64,000 bases of DNA from Protopterus annectens (taxonomy: Eukaryota > Chordata > Ceratodontiformes > Protopteridae), in assembly GCF_019279795.1 (NCBI RefSeq), contig NC_056739.1, positions 14,560,792 to 14,624,791 of the forward strand, written 5' to 3'. Below are positions 10,943 to 21,222 of the stretch, in pieces. The position numbers were made by a program, and so were the translations under genes. Below the pieces are notes generated by a model. The model ran no database searches and was not told the origin of the DNA. It worked only from the letters and a program-made list of their open reading frames with translations. Position 1 is the stretch's first letter. Every line of letters starts with the position of its first letter.

Positions 10943-11899
10943 CTAAAAAGGCACTGTAGAGGTGGCAAGAGCCTTGGCCAGTACCCAGAATCTCTGGGGT
11001 GACAGGTGCAGGCCATCTCTGGTGAAGCATCGAGGTCTGTTGATCATGTCATCCCAGGCAGACAGATACTGGATCCCCTTAGAATGACACCAGAAGCTTA
11101 GCCAGTTGTTGAAGTCAATCATTTTCTGCTTGTACTGTGATATCATTCTGGGTGACGGTAGGATGCTACTCAGAGCTAGGGTCATACTTGCCTGGACTAC
11201 AAGATCCGACAACTCCTCTATGTCTCTTTTCATGTAGACCAGGGAGGTACTTCTCAGGTCATTCACACCAACATGGGCAATGACAAAGTCATATTTGTAC
11301 CAGTTGTGGAGTGACCTAAGTGCGCGCACTATTTGGCAGATCCTGGCACCCGACAGGCAGCTGACCATAACTTTCTCCTTATTCAAACTAGTGAGTGGGA
11401 CATCAGTGTGCCTTACTATTGAGTCACTTATGACTAGTGTATTGGGTAAGTTATTTTGCCTTATGGGCTTTGGTTGAGTGGCACACTTTTTATGTGAACT
11501 ATGTGTCTCATGGTTTGTGCTAGGGTGTGGTGCTTGTTTGCATTTCTGCCTCAGAGCTCTCTGTTGTTTGGGCAGATTTTTACTGACAGCCTCCGCAAAA
11601 GTAGGTGTGTGTTTTGTGTTAGTATTTGAGAGTTGTGGTGGTATATGTTCTAGAGGGCTATGTGTTGAATGTGGTGTGGTGTAGATGTTAACCTTCTCCT
11701 CTTAACTGGCTAATCCAGTCTTGGCTGGAGAGTGTTTGGCTTCCAATTTGGCAATATATGTGCATCTCTGACAAGTCGTAGTGTTGGAAGGTAAGAGGAG
11801 AGGATTGTCTGGGTACATGAGTTAGTTGCTACATTGCCTCAGGATGCCCAAGTTCACCAGGTTGACAGGAGAAAGCACAGGGAACTGACCCTTAGACAT
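10943..11899 (-). pseudogene. LINE ORF1 with SGNH esterase domain
   Basis: Starts at 11899 (MSKGQFPVLSPVNLVNLGIL) and meets an early stop near 11830. A CxxC followed by YIAKLEA near 11740-11775 resembles the N-terminal helix of CR1/L2 ORF1 proteins. The esterase blocks follow: VISDSIVRHTDVP (catalytic Ser) near 11420, HVGVNDL (Gly and Asn) near 11265, and TRDGLHLSP (Asp-His) near 11015. All expected catalytic residues are visible. The esterase role in retrotransposition is known only in outline for the family. Confidence 0.8.
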
Positions 11900-12600
11900 G
11901 CCTGGATATGAGATCAATATATTAAGTACTGAAGCCTTTTACAGGAAAAATGTCGCTCAAAGTGTCTGAGTCTTTACAGAGCACTGCCAAACACTTGAGG
12001 GGAATCTAATACGTAGACCCTGAAAATTTAAAGATGAAGTATGTAGGCAGATAGTCTGAAGTAAGGCAGAAATCAAGCAGTACTTACTGAAAATAAAGAA
12101 TTAGCTTGTCAAAAATGATAAAAAGAGGGGAGTTGCATGAATGGCTACTGCCTGGCTACTACTAATGCTGGTCTCAGCACAGCTTCACTCTGTTGGGATA
12201 CAATACTCCTTTGCTTCTTTTCTCACCAGAAGCAAAATGTTATCACCAATCCCAAGAAGAGAAGCAGGCCACGGCCTGTTTGGTGATCCACAGTCTTGTC
12301 CCAGATGATGCAAGGGTCTGCAGGCTTATAGGCTTTTTCTGGTAGATGCCTCAAATAGCAAATGGACCAATGAGGTATGTTAAGCACAGACACTCACTTT
12401 CCAACCAGAAGGAGTCAGGAATCAATGCACTCTGCTCTCACCAGGATCAGAGTATACGCACAGATACCAAGTTGTCACCTATAAAGCAGTTATTAAGCTT
12501 TCTGGTGATCAGCAGTCTCCAGAAAATAATGTAACTGCACTCCTTCTCTCACCAGGAGAAAACAGAAGCACTAATCCCAAGATGACTATTGAGAGGCGGA
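11900..12600 (-). other. probable 5' UTR of LINE copy 1 with subrepeats
   Basis: No coding sequence. Two related segments, 12222-12258 and 12546-12585, share ctcaccag, then atcccaag at similar spacing, which suggests degenerate tandem subunits. The right boundary is not defined by any junction I can see. Confidence 0.4.
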
Positions 12601-13303
12601 ATGTGGGTCTTGCAATCGATGCTTAAAGGTAAGATGAAAAAAAAATGGTTTATCCTAAACACTGCAGTGTGCACTAGAGGAGAGATGTAAAAGTAGGTAA
12701 CTTAAGTTTTACCTGTCTAAAAAGTTGAGTTTTAGTGGAGAGTCACTGTTTTTAAAACAGCAAGATAGATTGAAAGGGGGTGGTCACTTTTATTCTGGTA
12801 CTATGGAACACAATAGGATGACCAATAAATTTAAATAGTTAAAGGGGAGTGATTTCACAAAATGATAATTTTGTGCTTACTCACACCAACCAGTAAAAGA
12901 GAGGAAATGAGATATATGGTCAAATTAACATAAGGGGCAGGCAACTAGAAAGACAGTGTTTCTATCTAACTCAAAAAAGACAGAGCTGCGGTGTCTTTTC
13001 AAGTTTTAATATGTAGTTAAAAACACAGTGTAAAGAAAACAAATCACAGTATACAGAACAGAAAAAGGCAATAAAGTAATACAGAATGCAACAAATAAAA
13101 AGCAAGCTAACCTTTCCCTCACAGCAAACTGTAGCAGAGTCTGGGTGAGCCTTAACAGTAAAATGTCAACCAATAAAAGCCGCCGTTTTGGCGGGTGGGG
13201 GGGGGGTGTTACTATGGTAAGGGAACGAACAAGAGGCGTCATGTTGTATCTTTTGCTTATTCGGAAGCAACTGATGCTTCTGTAGAGTGGTCAGACGAAA
13301 ATT
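12601..13303. other. unassigned stretch
   Basis: AT-rich sequence with no gene or element I recognise. The part near 13140-13170 (tagcagagtctgggtgagcc) resembles 19904-19925, suggesting an unclassified dispersed repeat. Short open frames here are unsupported. Confidence 0.3.
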
Positions 13304-13490
13304 AGAAGGTATGTACTCACCATAACGTTTCATCTGAGTAGGTAGCTTCATTTGTCTGCAACCTGTGGGTCTTGGATCCGATATCGGATCCGAGCCGGCA
13401 ACTTGTTTCAAGCTAATGGATCCGAGCTCCTAGCTCCTCCCTTCACCCATAATCCCCTGCTAACCCTCCATGACCTCAGATCGAGTTTGC
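13304..13490 (-). repeat. 3' inverted terminal repeat of E4
   Basis: Outer end agaaggtatgtactcaccat; inner end near tcagatcgagtttgc. It holds the 18-base perfect palindrome GGATCCGATATCGGATCC at 13374-13391. Confidence 0.8.
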
Positions 13491-13565
13491 CCCTCAATAT
13501 TTACCCAAAAAAATGGGTATCCAACTACAAATAGATCCGAAGAAGGCCAGGGGGAAGGAGGGGGG

Positions 13566-13672
13566 GATGGTTGCAGACAAATGAAGCTACCTACTCAGAT
13601 GGAACGTTATGGTGAGTACATAACTTCTAAATCTGAAGTAAGGAGTTCATTTGTCAGCAACCTGTGGGACAG
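13566..13672 (-). repeat. internal complementary region of E4
   Basis: The left half (about 13571-13632) is the reverse complement of the outer 3' ITR (13304-13365): gcagacaaatgaagctacct and ggtgagtacataacttct. The right half should complement the outer 5' end, which is missing from this copy. This head-to-head layout is diagnostic of DIRS elements. Confidence 0.8.
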
Positions 13673-13703
13673 AGTCCCCAGCTACCTGCACCTTGGGTGG
13701 CCA

Positions 13704-14800
13704 TCATGGAAGGATATTGCGAAGCACCGCAGAGCCAAAGGATGCTCTCCCTCTAGAAATCACGTCCAGTTTGTAGTGGTTAATAAAGGTATGAGATGAA
13801 GCCCAAGTGGCTGCCGAACAAATATCATCCAATGGAACTCTAGACTTGAAGGCCGCAGAAGTAGAAATGGAGCGGGTGGAATGAGCACAAACTCCTTCTG
13901 GTGCGGGTCTCCCAGAGACTTGATACATTGAGAAATCCAGCGTGATAAAGATACTTTTGAAATTGCTTTCCCCAAATTAAATTTGGCAAAGGAAACGAAC
14001 AGCTGGTCGGATTGCCTATGGCCAGCTGTTCTATGAGTATAAAAACTAAGCTGCCTATGAACATCTAATGAGTGCAGCTTGTACTCTCCCTTATTCTGAT
14101 ATTTAGGGAAGAAAACCGGTAAATTTATGGATTGATTTATGTTGGTTTCTGATGCTATCTTGGGAAGAAAAGAGGGATTGATCTTGAGGTACACTCTGTC
14201 TGGGTGAAAGATCAAATAAGGAGGCTTCACAGAAAGAGCTTGAAGCTGCAAAACTCTCTTTGCTGAAGTGATGGCTACAAGGAATGCTGTTTTCCAAGAC
14301 AGGAATTTGAGATCTACTGAAGCAGCGGGTTCAAAAGGTGGAGCAGTCAAGGCTTGAAGAACTAGTGCAAGATCCCATGGTGGCATGGCTTCCTTTATAG
14401 GTGGTCTAAGTAAGAAGGTGCCCTTGAGAAAGGTTTTACACAACTTGGCCGACATCAAAGGCCCTGTATCATGTCCCACATGGTAATGTGATATGGCTGC
14501 CAATTGCACTTTGACAGTTGAACAACTAGCGCCTTCCTGAAAGAGCTCGGTTAGGAAGTCTAATATAGACGGAAGAGGAGCTGTAAAGGGATCTAGATCA
14601 TGATGCTCCGCCCAGATGGAAAAACGTTTCCATTTACTGCGTACACTTTCCTGGTGGAAGGCTTATGCGCTGCCACAAGGATGGCTTTGACTGGTGAAGA
14701 GATACCGGGAGTCCTAACTAGGAGTGGAACTGGAGCAACCAAGCTGTCAGTTTCAGATTGCCCAGGTTTGGGGCCGGTAAGTTCGACGGATGGGAGTTGA
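13704..14800 (-). pseudogene. tyrosine recombinase of E4, one frameshift
   Basis: YR of the DIRS type. The frame 14509-13760 carries QLAAISHYHVG, LSWKTAFLVAITSAKRVLQL (the first catalytic Arg region, SARR in sister copies) and ends out of frame. The frame 13928-13704 gives AHSTRSIST (H-x-x-R), AATWASSHTFINHYKLD with the Trp and nucleophile Tyr. A frameshift near 13930 separates them. The enzyme would join a DNA circle to the target. The upstream part lies in the frame 15270-14593, overlapping the RT/RNase H gene. Confidence 0.8.
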
Positions 14801-16570
14801 GATCCGGAGTGAGATCTAGAATCCAAGGAGGATTCACAAGGTGAGACCACAGGTAGGGGAACCAAATTTGCCGAGGCCAGAATGGGGCAATGAGGATCAT
14901 CCTGCTCCCCAACCGTGAGGCTTTCTGTAAGAGTTGCAGCATCAGGGGTAGCGGAGGATAGGCATAAAGTAGACCGGGAGGCCAAGCATGCACCAGAGCG
15001 TCTCTTGGAATTTCCCCTGGAGGGGGGATTAGAGCGAAGAAATGGTCGCATTTGGTGTTTGATGGAGACGCAAAAAGATCGCAGCAGGGTTGCCCCCATA
15101 TTGTGAATATCTGCTTCGCTACTAGTGGATTGAGAGACCACTCGTACGGGGTAAGAAGGGTGCGACTGAGCTTGTCCGCTAGGATGTTGGTCCGTCCCGG
15201 AATGTGCATTGCAATGAGAAAGCGGTTGGTGGAGATCGCCCATTCCCATACTCTCATGGCTTCTCGGCATAGGGGGTAAGATCTGGTTCCCCCCTGTTTG
15301 TTGATGTACCAGACAACCGACATGTTGTCCGACTGAATCACAATCGTTCCTATGGGGAGGAGATCATGAAGTGCTTGCAACGCGAACAGCACCGCTCTCA
15401 TCTCCAGAACGTTGGTATGCAGGGAGGTCTCTGTGTCATTCCACGTGCCTTGGACTGTCCTGCCTGAATAATGCCCCCCCCCCACCCGAGGCGGGAGGTG
15501 TCCGTGGTCACCGTGGCGAGAGGGGGAGAGGTGCAGAAGGGACGGCCCGTATGGAGGTCCGAGGCTTGGAGCCACCATAATAGGGCCCTCCTGCAAGCCT
15601 TGCTGATAGCGATGGGGGGGTGAAGAGGAAGGGATAGAAAGGACCATTGCACTAGAAGTGTCCATTGCAGTACCTGCATGTTCAGACGGGCACATGGAAG
15701 AAGCGTAATCACTGCCGCCATGGAGCCTAGTGCTCTCAAGACCAATTCCGCTGGAGAAGTCTCTGATTGGAGGATAGCCCGCACATGGAGTTGCAAATTC
15801 CAGATTCTCTCGGAGGTTAGGAAGGCTCGTAGCTCTCTGGTGTTTATTCTGGCACCTATGAATTCTATGACTTGTGTTGGGGCCAGAAGGGATTTGTCGA
15901 CATTGATGGTAATGCCTAACTGTGGGGCTAGGCGGAGAAAGAAATCTCTGGCTGAGCAAAGTAGATGCCTTGTTGGGGCGGTCAGGAGCCAGTCGTCCAG
16001 GTACGGAAAGACCTGTATTCCCTGGAGTCTCAGGTGGGCCGCAATCACTGCTAATACCTTGGTGAACACCCTGGGGGCTGTGGTGAGGCCAAAGGGAAGG
16101 ACCCTGAACTGATAGTGACTGGCTCCCAGCCGGAAGCGGAGGAACCTCCTGGATCGTCTGTCCATTAGAATGTGGTAGTACGCATCCTTGAGGTCTATAG
16201 AGCACATCCAATGGTTATCCCTTAAAAGGGGGAGAATAGATTGAAGAGTGACCATTCGGAATTTTTCCTTGGTTACTGACAGGTTCAAGTGGGAAAGGTC
16301 TAGAATCGGTCTCAAGTCCCCCGTCTTTTTTGGCACCAAAAAGAACCTGGAGTAGAACCCTAATCCGAGCTGGTCTTGGGGGACGGGCTGGATGGCTCTT
16401 TTTCTTAGCAGCTGCTGAATTTCTGCAGCTGCGGCCTCCCTCTGATCGGGTGGTACATTGGGGAGGTTTTTGAGTTTGGGGACATGGAGTAATGGTATTT
16501 TGTACCCTCTGGATATAATGTGAAGCACCCAGCGGTCTGTAGTTATGGACTCCCATGCTCCGAGAAGCAC
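14718..16570 (-). pseudogene. pol: RT, RNase H and Dam-like region of E4
   Basis: The frame 16570-15398 encodes RT: WVLHIISRGYKIPL, FFLVPKKTGDLRPILDLSHL, MCSIDLKDAYYHIL, FRLGASHYQFRVLPFGLTT, FPYLDDWLLTAPT (active-site YLDD). It reaches the RNase H start TDTSRLGWGGG and then shifts at a run of ten C (15474-15483, plus strand). RNase H continues in the frame ending at 14718: LEMRAVLFALQ, QSDNMSVVWYINKQGG, ILADKLSR. A Dam-methylase-like tail follows with CDLFASPSNTK and APFWPRQIWFPYL. Only the frame change appears to break it. Confidence 0.85.
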
Positions 16571-16599
16571 CCCCTGACTGCCTCCAGAGTGGAGCAGCT

Positions 16600-18830
16600 G
16601 GGCAACCCTTCAGGGCTGCTGCACGGGCCGCTCAGAGAAAGGTTCTCTGGACCCAAAGTTTCTCAGAGCCCCTCTGCCCCTGGGGCGGCGTCCTCCCTGT
16701 CCTCCTCTGCCACGGTAGGACTGGTTGTCCAGAGCGGGTTGGGAATGTTGCGATTTCCGGAACCACATCTTCTTCTGACCCTTTTGGTTCTTCGAAAAGG
16801 ACCACTGGGGAGCAGAGAAGCGGACTCCGACGGCAGACAACGTCTTCCCGTCCTTCTCGCTCTGGACAAGTGTCTCGCGAACCGTTTTGCCAAACAGGGT
16901 AGAACCATTGAAGGGGGCGTTCGCAAAGGACGCTTTAAAAGGCTCCGCAAAGTCACAATGACGGAGCCAGGCCTGACGTCTCATGACTAGGCCTGCTCCG
17001 CTAGCCCTAGCGGCTCCCTCTGTGGCATGGGACAATAGCCGCATAGAGGTATTAGAAATTGATCTCAGAGTGGCCATTCGGGTGGAGTACAATTGCTTGT
17101 CATCCGCCGACATGGACTCAGGAGGGGAGGCAGCGTATTCTTTGATAAGATCCCGCTGCATCCTGATGACATGTGCCATATAGTTCAGAGACCTTACCAA
17201 GAAGGTCGCTGAACTAAAAACTCACTTCCCTAAGTGGTTCATCGAGCGGGACTCCTTGCTCGGTGGATGGACTGAGGGGCTCTCCTGAGCCAATTCCCTC
17301 TTCGTGGCTGCCGCCGTCAACATGGCATCTACGGGGGGGCCCTTACTCCAGTGTGATCGGTCTGAGGGGGGGGCTAAGTATTTTGTCTGGGCGTTTTGGT
17401 ATTGGCTCCACGGTGTCCAGATCCTTCCATGCCCTGGTGGTAATGAGGTCCACCAGGGGTTTGGCCGGAGGGGACACCAAAGAGGTAGACGGGCCTGCTT
17501 GAAATGCCTCCAGAAACACTGACTCGTCGGAGGAAGACTTGGGGGCAGACCACCCACCTCTGATCCTCAGCATCTCCATGATGTCTCCAAAGGAGACATC
17601 CTCAGGGGGTGATCTTGGGGAGCCTTCCCCTTCTTCCAAGTCCGTGTCCTCGGTTAAGGACTCAGGGGAGTCCACGTGCCTCCTCTTGCACTTATGCTTG
17701 CGGGGCACTTCCTCGGGGGGGCTGTCCGAGGAGGCCTCGCCAGCAACATCTTGTTCCAATGGAACCATCTGTGACATTGAAGCAGGCTGTCCCTTTGGCC
17801 AGGTGATGGAAGCCTGGCCCAGCAGAGAGGGAGTGCAGGGAGGAGCCGAAACAAGGACCGGGGGTCCGGATGCTCTCAACAGAGCCCTCTCCACAACATC
17901 GAAGGCCGAGGGAGAACCACTCTCTCTTGGATCCGAGAGTTGGCTCCCACTCGGATCCGATGAAGGGATCAGAACCGGCGCCGAGACCATCGGATCCGAA
18001 GGACCAGTGCGCTCCGACCTGGACGGAGCCGAAGGCACACTGAATCCCTCAGATCCGAAGCTCGGGCCACGGCTCTGAGAGGTCGGATCCGACAGGCTCG
18101 AGGGCAGGGTCGGATCCGAAGTACCGAGTACTGTCAGTGCCGACCCACCCCCGGCTCCAACGCTGCTCGGCTCCGAACGCTCCGAATCCGGATAGCGGGT
18201 TGGAGAAGGAGCAATAGGGTGGAAAAAAGGTGTCGAGCTCCCCCCCCGAAGGGGGGGGAGAGGCAAGAGCACTCCCATCTGCAGCTGGGCCTGGATGAAC
18301 CTTCGCATCATCCGATCTAAGTCTACATCGGACATACTAAAAGTAGATCTCGAAGAGGTCACCGAGGCAGGCCTGGAATGCCTCCTCGATGATCTCAATG
18401 GAGATCAGGCCTCCTCCTCCTTGGGCACCGGGGAGAAACAAGGGGATCGGAGCCGAGGAGGAGGAGACCTAGAAGCAGTGGAGGGAGAAGCCCGCTTAGC
18501 TGTCGGGGCCGAAACGGAGGTCTCGGCCCGCCGCTTGCGGTGCTTCTCCCTCCATTTCTCCCTCCTGGCCTCCCTGTCCTCCGACGCTTTAGCGGGAGTT
18601 TGAGTCCCGGACAGAGGAAGGGGGCAGGAATGGCAGCAACCACAGGCTGTGGTGGAGCCACAGGAGCAGTGGAGGCCGGAGCCGAGTCCGGGGGTAAAAG
18701 TCCCGCCAAGACCAGCTTCGACCTCCGCTCTTTCAGTGCCCTGGGGTTGAACGCTGCACAAATGGTACAGCCTGAGGAGAGGTGTTCAACCCCAAGGCAC
18801 CGAACGCACCGATTCTTGCTGTCATGTGTT
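16600..18830 (-). pseudogene. gag: gag-like ORF of E4, N-terminus lost
   Basis: The remaining N-terminus reads RCVRCLGVEHLSSGCTICAA near 18740-18815, part of the Cys/His cluster. A Ser/Asp/Pro-rich region (18398-17343) has repeated SDP units instead of the SEP units of other families. Then come CKRRHVDSPES, VSFGDIMEMLRIRGGW, and a C-terminal piece in another frame (17200-16610) with LRSISNTSMRLLSHATEG, GQKKMWFRKSQ and an RG-rich tail. Frameshifts occur near 18400, 17350 and 17210. Confidence 0.75.
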
Positions 18831-19062
18831 CCAGATTGCTTCTGAAAGCTGTTAACTTTGTTGAGAAAGTTTGTATTTCTGACTGAAGAGGGACAAGAGC
18901 TTCTTTGAGATCTTCAAGTGTGAATGGCTGTTCACTTTTAGCTTTTTAAGTCTGTTTAGTTGCTTCAGATTGTGATTTATTTGTTTTTTGCCTTTTTGAG
19001 GAGAGTTCTTTTTCTGGAGAATTAATTTGAGAGAATCTAGATTTAGTAGTTTGTTGGTCCAT
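18831..19062 (-). pseudogene. L1-like ORF1 N-terminal fragment
   Basis: Start at 19062: MDQQTTKSRFSQINSPEKEL, then a Lys-rich stretch, a stop near 18947 and in the same frame KSEQPFTLEDLKEALVPL followed by SEIQTFSTKLTAF, a probable coiled coil. Composition and position after a 5' UTR fit an L1/Tx1-like ORF1. No RRM is included. Identification is by pattern, not by search. Confidence 0.55.
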
Positions 19063-19392
19063 CTGTTCCATTTTGATTTGAAATAAATTCCTTTGTTTAT
19101 TTGCTTAGGCAAATTGAAGACTGTAAGGCCGAGACACACAAAAAAAAAAAAAAAAACGAAGCACATGTAACCTGGATCACCTCTGTGCCACCATATAGAG
19201 GGATTACTACTTCCAAGTAAGTTTCTTTCTTTTTCTTCCTTTTTATGCGAAAACTGAAGATCAGAAAAATAAGTTTAGTAATCCCCTAATGAATCTTGAT
19301 GATTATATTCTTTATTCGATAATGTGAACACAGATGATTTGGATAGATTAACTGATAATTTGAGAGCAGGCAGAAATGTGTGCTTCCTATTT

Positions 19393-19406
19393 GGCGGCCA
19401 TCTTGG
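19393..19406 (-). promoter_or_regulatory. YY1-like site in L1 5' UTR
   Basis: On the minus strand CCAAGATGGCCGCC, a good match to the YY1 core (AAGATGGCGGC type). It lies at the very start of the L1-like 5' UTR, the position where mammalian L1 also has a YY1 site. Function here is inferred. Confidence 0.55.
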
Positions 19407-19439
19407 AAAAAAAAAAAAACGTAACAAAGACAATGTTTT

Positions 19440-19644
19440 CTTTTTTTTGAACTGTAATACATAGTCTGAATTGCCTTGAAATAGTAAGGCCTTGCTGAGT
19501 TTAATTCTGGTGGCTGCCAAAAAAGCAATTACTAGAAAGTGGAAATCAAAGACTAAACCAACAGTATTACAAGTAGTGAATATAGTAACAGATAAAAGTA
19601 GTAGAAGTAGGATCTTCAGAAAATGGCAGGAGCAAATTACATAA
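19440..19644 (+). pseudogene. L1-like ORF2 C-terminal fragment
   Basis: Plus-strand frame reads LVAAKKAITRKWKSKTKPT, then VLQVVNIV and RKWQEQIT with a stop at 19642-19644. The AAKKAIT..WK motif is common near the end of L1/Tx1 ORF2 proteins. A 3' UTR of about 215 bases with AATAAA follows. Only the last part of ORF2 remains. Confidence 0.65.
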
Positions 19645-19889
19645 AAACATGACAATTGTGGGAGCAATACGTGCAAAATTTTGGAGGAGGAATGAGGTTT
19701 AAGGGAATGCAGGAACTGAATGAACTATATAATATTCAACTGACAATGAGTATATAGAAGATCACATGTGACATGCAATGTTTGCAACTGAAAATATGTC
19801 AATATGGTTTGCTATCATTTATGTAACTGTATGATTGTACACGTTATATGGGATAATTCAATAAAGATTTTTTTTTGTGTTCAAAAAAA

Positions 19890-20713
19890 AAAGAAATGCA
19901 GTTAGCAGAGCCTGGGTGAGTCAGTAAACCTCCTGACATAAAACAAAATGTTATGGTAAAGTTTTCATTGACAGTCCCCAAAACCATTATACCCCGTCAG
20001 AACTGACATTTATTCTACAGAGAAATGTAGAAAAATAAGAAAAAAAATTTTTGTACAGTTTTGTCATACAAACATTACCCACGTAAAATCCCTTAAAATA
20101 ACAAGACAATCCAAACAAATTTCCTAACATGAAATATAAATACTAAAAGAAAAAAAAAACATGTTTTTGTACTTACATATTAAAACAGCCACACGTTCTC
20201 GCCAGCATGTTATTTAGGTTATCTTCATGGTGGAATACTCATAAAAACAAAAACCCACATAGCACTCCTTAAAACAAAATCTCTCTGACCTTAATACCTA
20301 ACAAAACCATTGGTCCACAGTCGGACTTTGTTATACAAGGTTCTGTATTGCCTTTGTGTCTTCCCACCCTAAATATTGTATAACAGCGGAGTTTCTGATT
20401 GGGCATTACTGAACTACAAAACATATTTTACATTAACTTCTTTTTATAAGACAAAGAAGACTTCTACTTTAAGAGTTAAAAAATTGTTTTAATTGCTGCA
20501 TGACCCTGGACAAGAGAAGCATCCCTTTTTTGTGAAAATCAATGACATTTATTCCTTACAATTTAATCCATTAAAAGAGAGAATAAAGTTTCATTACTTT
20601 CTAAACTTCATCCTAATTTTACAGCGTACTTGCACTTATAGCATTTCATTCCTTACTCTCAGGATTAGTAATGATTCCAGTCTCAATAAATTAAATTAAG
20701 TAGCTGCGAAAAT
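19890..20713. other. unassigned stretch
   Basis: No coding feature recognised. About 19904-19925 resembles 13140-13160. About 20185-20207 (cacacgttctcgccagca) is the reverse complement of a motif repeated at 33271 and 33419, so parts are probably an unclassified repeat. The short frame at 20493-20699 is unsupported. Confidence 0.3.
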
Positions 20714-20902
20714 GAGAAGTTATGTACCTACCATAACGTTCCATGTTAGTTGTCTTCTCTCGCCTTCTTTCTTGCTGGATGGGTCCGGAGCCGATCCTCG
20801 GCTCCGACTCGGCATATACTAAAGCTTGAGAGCTAATTTTACCGGCTCGAGGTAACCCTATATCCCATGATGCTAGGCGGTAACTACCCAGATCTCGTTT
20901 GG
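20714..20902 (-). repeat. 3' inverted terminal repeat of E5
   Basis: Outer tip gagaagttatgtacctacca; inner end cagatctcgtttg. Hairpin at 20786-20806: CGGAGCCGA, TCC, TCGGCTCCG. It pairs with 33020-33180. Confidence 0.85.
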
Positions 20903-21103
20903 TAGCTGAAAAAAAATAGCCAATTTAGTCTCCCCATTCAGGAGGAGGAGAAGGAGAAAGGAGAAACTCCCCAAATGTCACTATCTGAAGCAGTAGCTAC
21001 CCCAGGGCAACCTGTTTGGGCTTAAAATAGTGCAAGGTAAGGCCCCTTAGAAGAAGGGGAAATCCTTTCGGTCTGTCCAGGCTAGGGGGATGGTGGGCGG
21101 GAC

Positions 21104-21208
21104 GCAAGAAAGAAGGCGAGAGAAGACAACTAACATGGAACGTTATGGTAGGTACATAACTTCTCAATGTTAAGTTGTCAATCTCGCCTTCATTCTTGCT
21201 GGATGGGA
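21104..21208 (-). repeat. internal complementary region of E5
   Basis: The left half (to about 21166) is the reverse complement of the left tip: ggtaggtacataacttctc. The right half (aatgttaagttgtcaatctc onward) is the reverse complement of the right tip near 33160-33180. The junction of the two halves is at about 21166/21167. Confidence 0.85.
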
Positions 21209-21222
21209 CCGCTCTGGGTGGC

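Larger units (their letters stand above)
8931..12600 (-). mobile_element. CR1/L2-group LINE, copy 1, internally deleted
   Basis: Non-LTR retrotransposon on the minus strand. From right to left: 5' UTR, ORF1 with an SGNH-esterase domain (11899-10943), ORF2 with an endonuclease start (about 10930-10208) and the C-terminal part of RT (9990-9014), then a 3' UTR ending at ttcataggtgtgtactaggc. The same 3' end occurs in copy 2 at 37979. The RT core between the endonuclease and the FADD motif is missing. The right limit in the 5' UTR is uncertain. Confidence 0.85.
13304..18830 (-). mobile_element. DIRS retrotransposon E4 (different family, 5' truncated)
   Basis: Minus-strand DIRS copy with 3' ITR (13304-13490), ICR (13566-13672), YR, RT/RNase H and gag. 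Its ITR palindrome is GGATCCGATATCGGATCC, unlike the GGCTCC type of E1, E5 and E6, so I treat it as a separate family. The gag N-terminus is lost at about 18830 where L1-like sequence begins. No 5' ITR is present. Confidence 0.85.
18831..19889 (+). mobile_element. L1-like LINE insertion with inverted 5' part
   Basis: The 3' end (about 19420-19889) lies on the plus strand: ORF2 C-terminus, AATAAA at 19860-19865 and an A/T-rich tail. The left part (18831-19410) is the 5' UTR and ORF1 start on the minus strand. The order, with the 5' tip next to the 3' segment and internal ORF1 at the outer edge, is that expected from twin priming. Most of ORF1 and ORF2 is absent. Left boundary lies in E4 gag, within a short overlap of a few bases. 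Confidence 0.7.

Noticed and set aside
11478..11684. Cys-rich plus-strand frame of 68 codons
   Set aside because: Antisense to LINE ORF1; no signal or spacing supports a real cysteine-rich peptide.
17539..18078. Plus-strand open frame of 179 codons
   Set aside because: Antisense shadow of the Ser/Asp/Pro-rich part of E4 gag; the minus strand has the conserved blocks.
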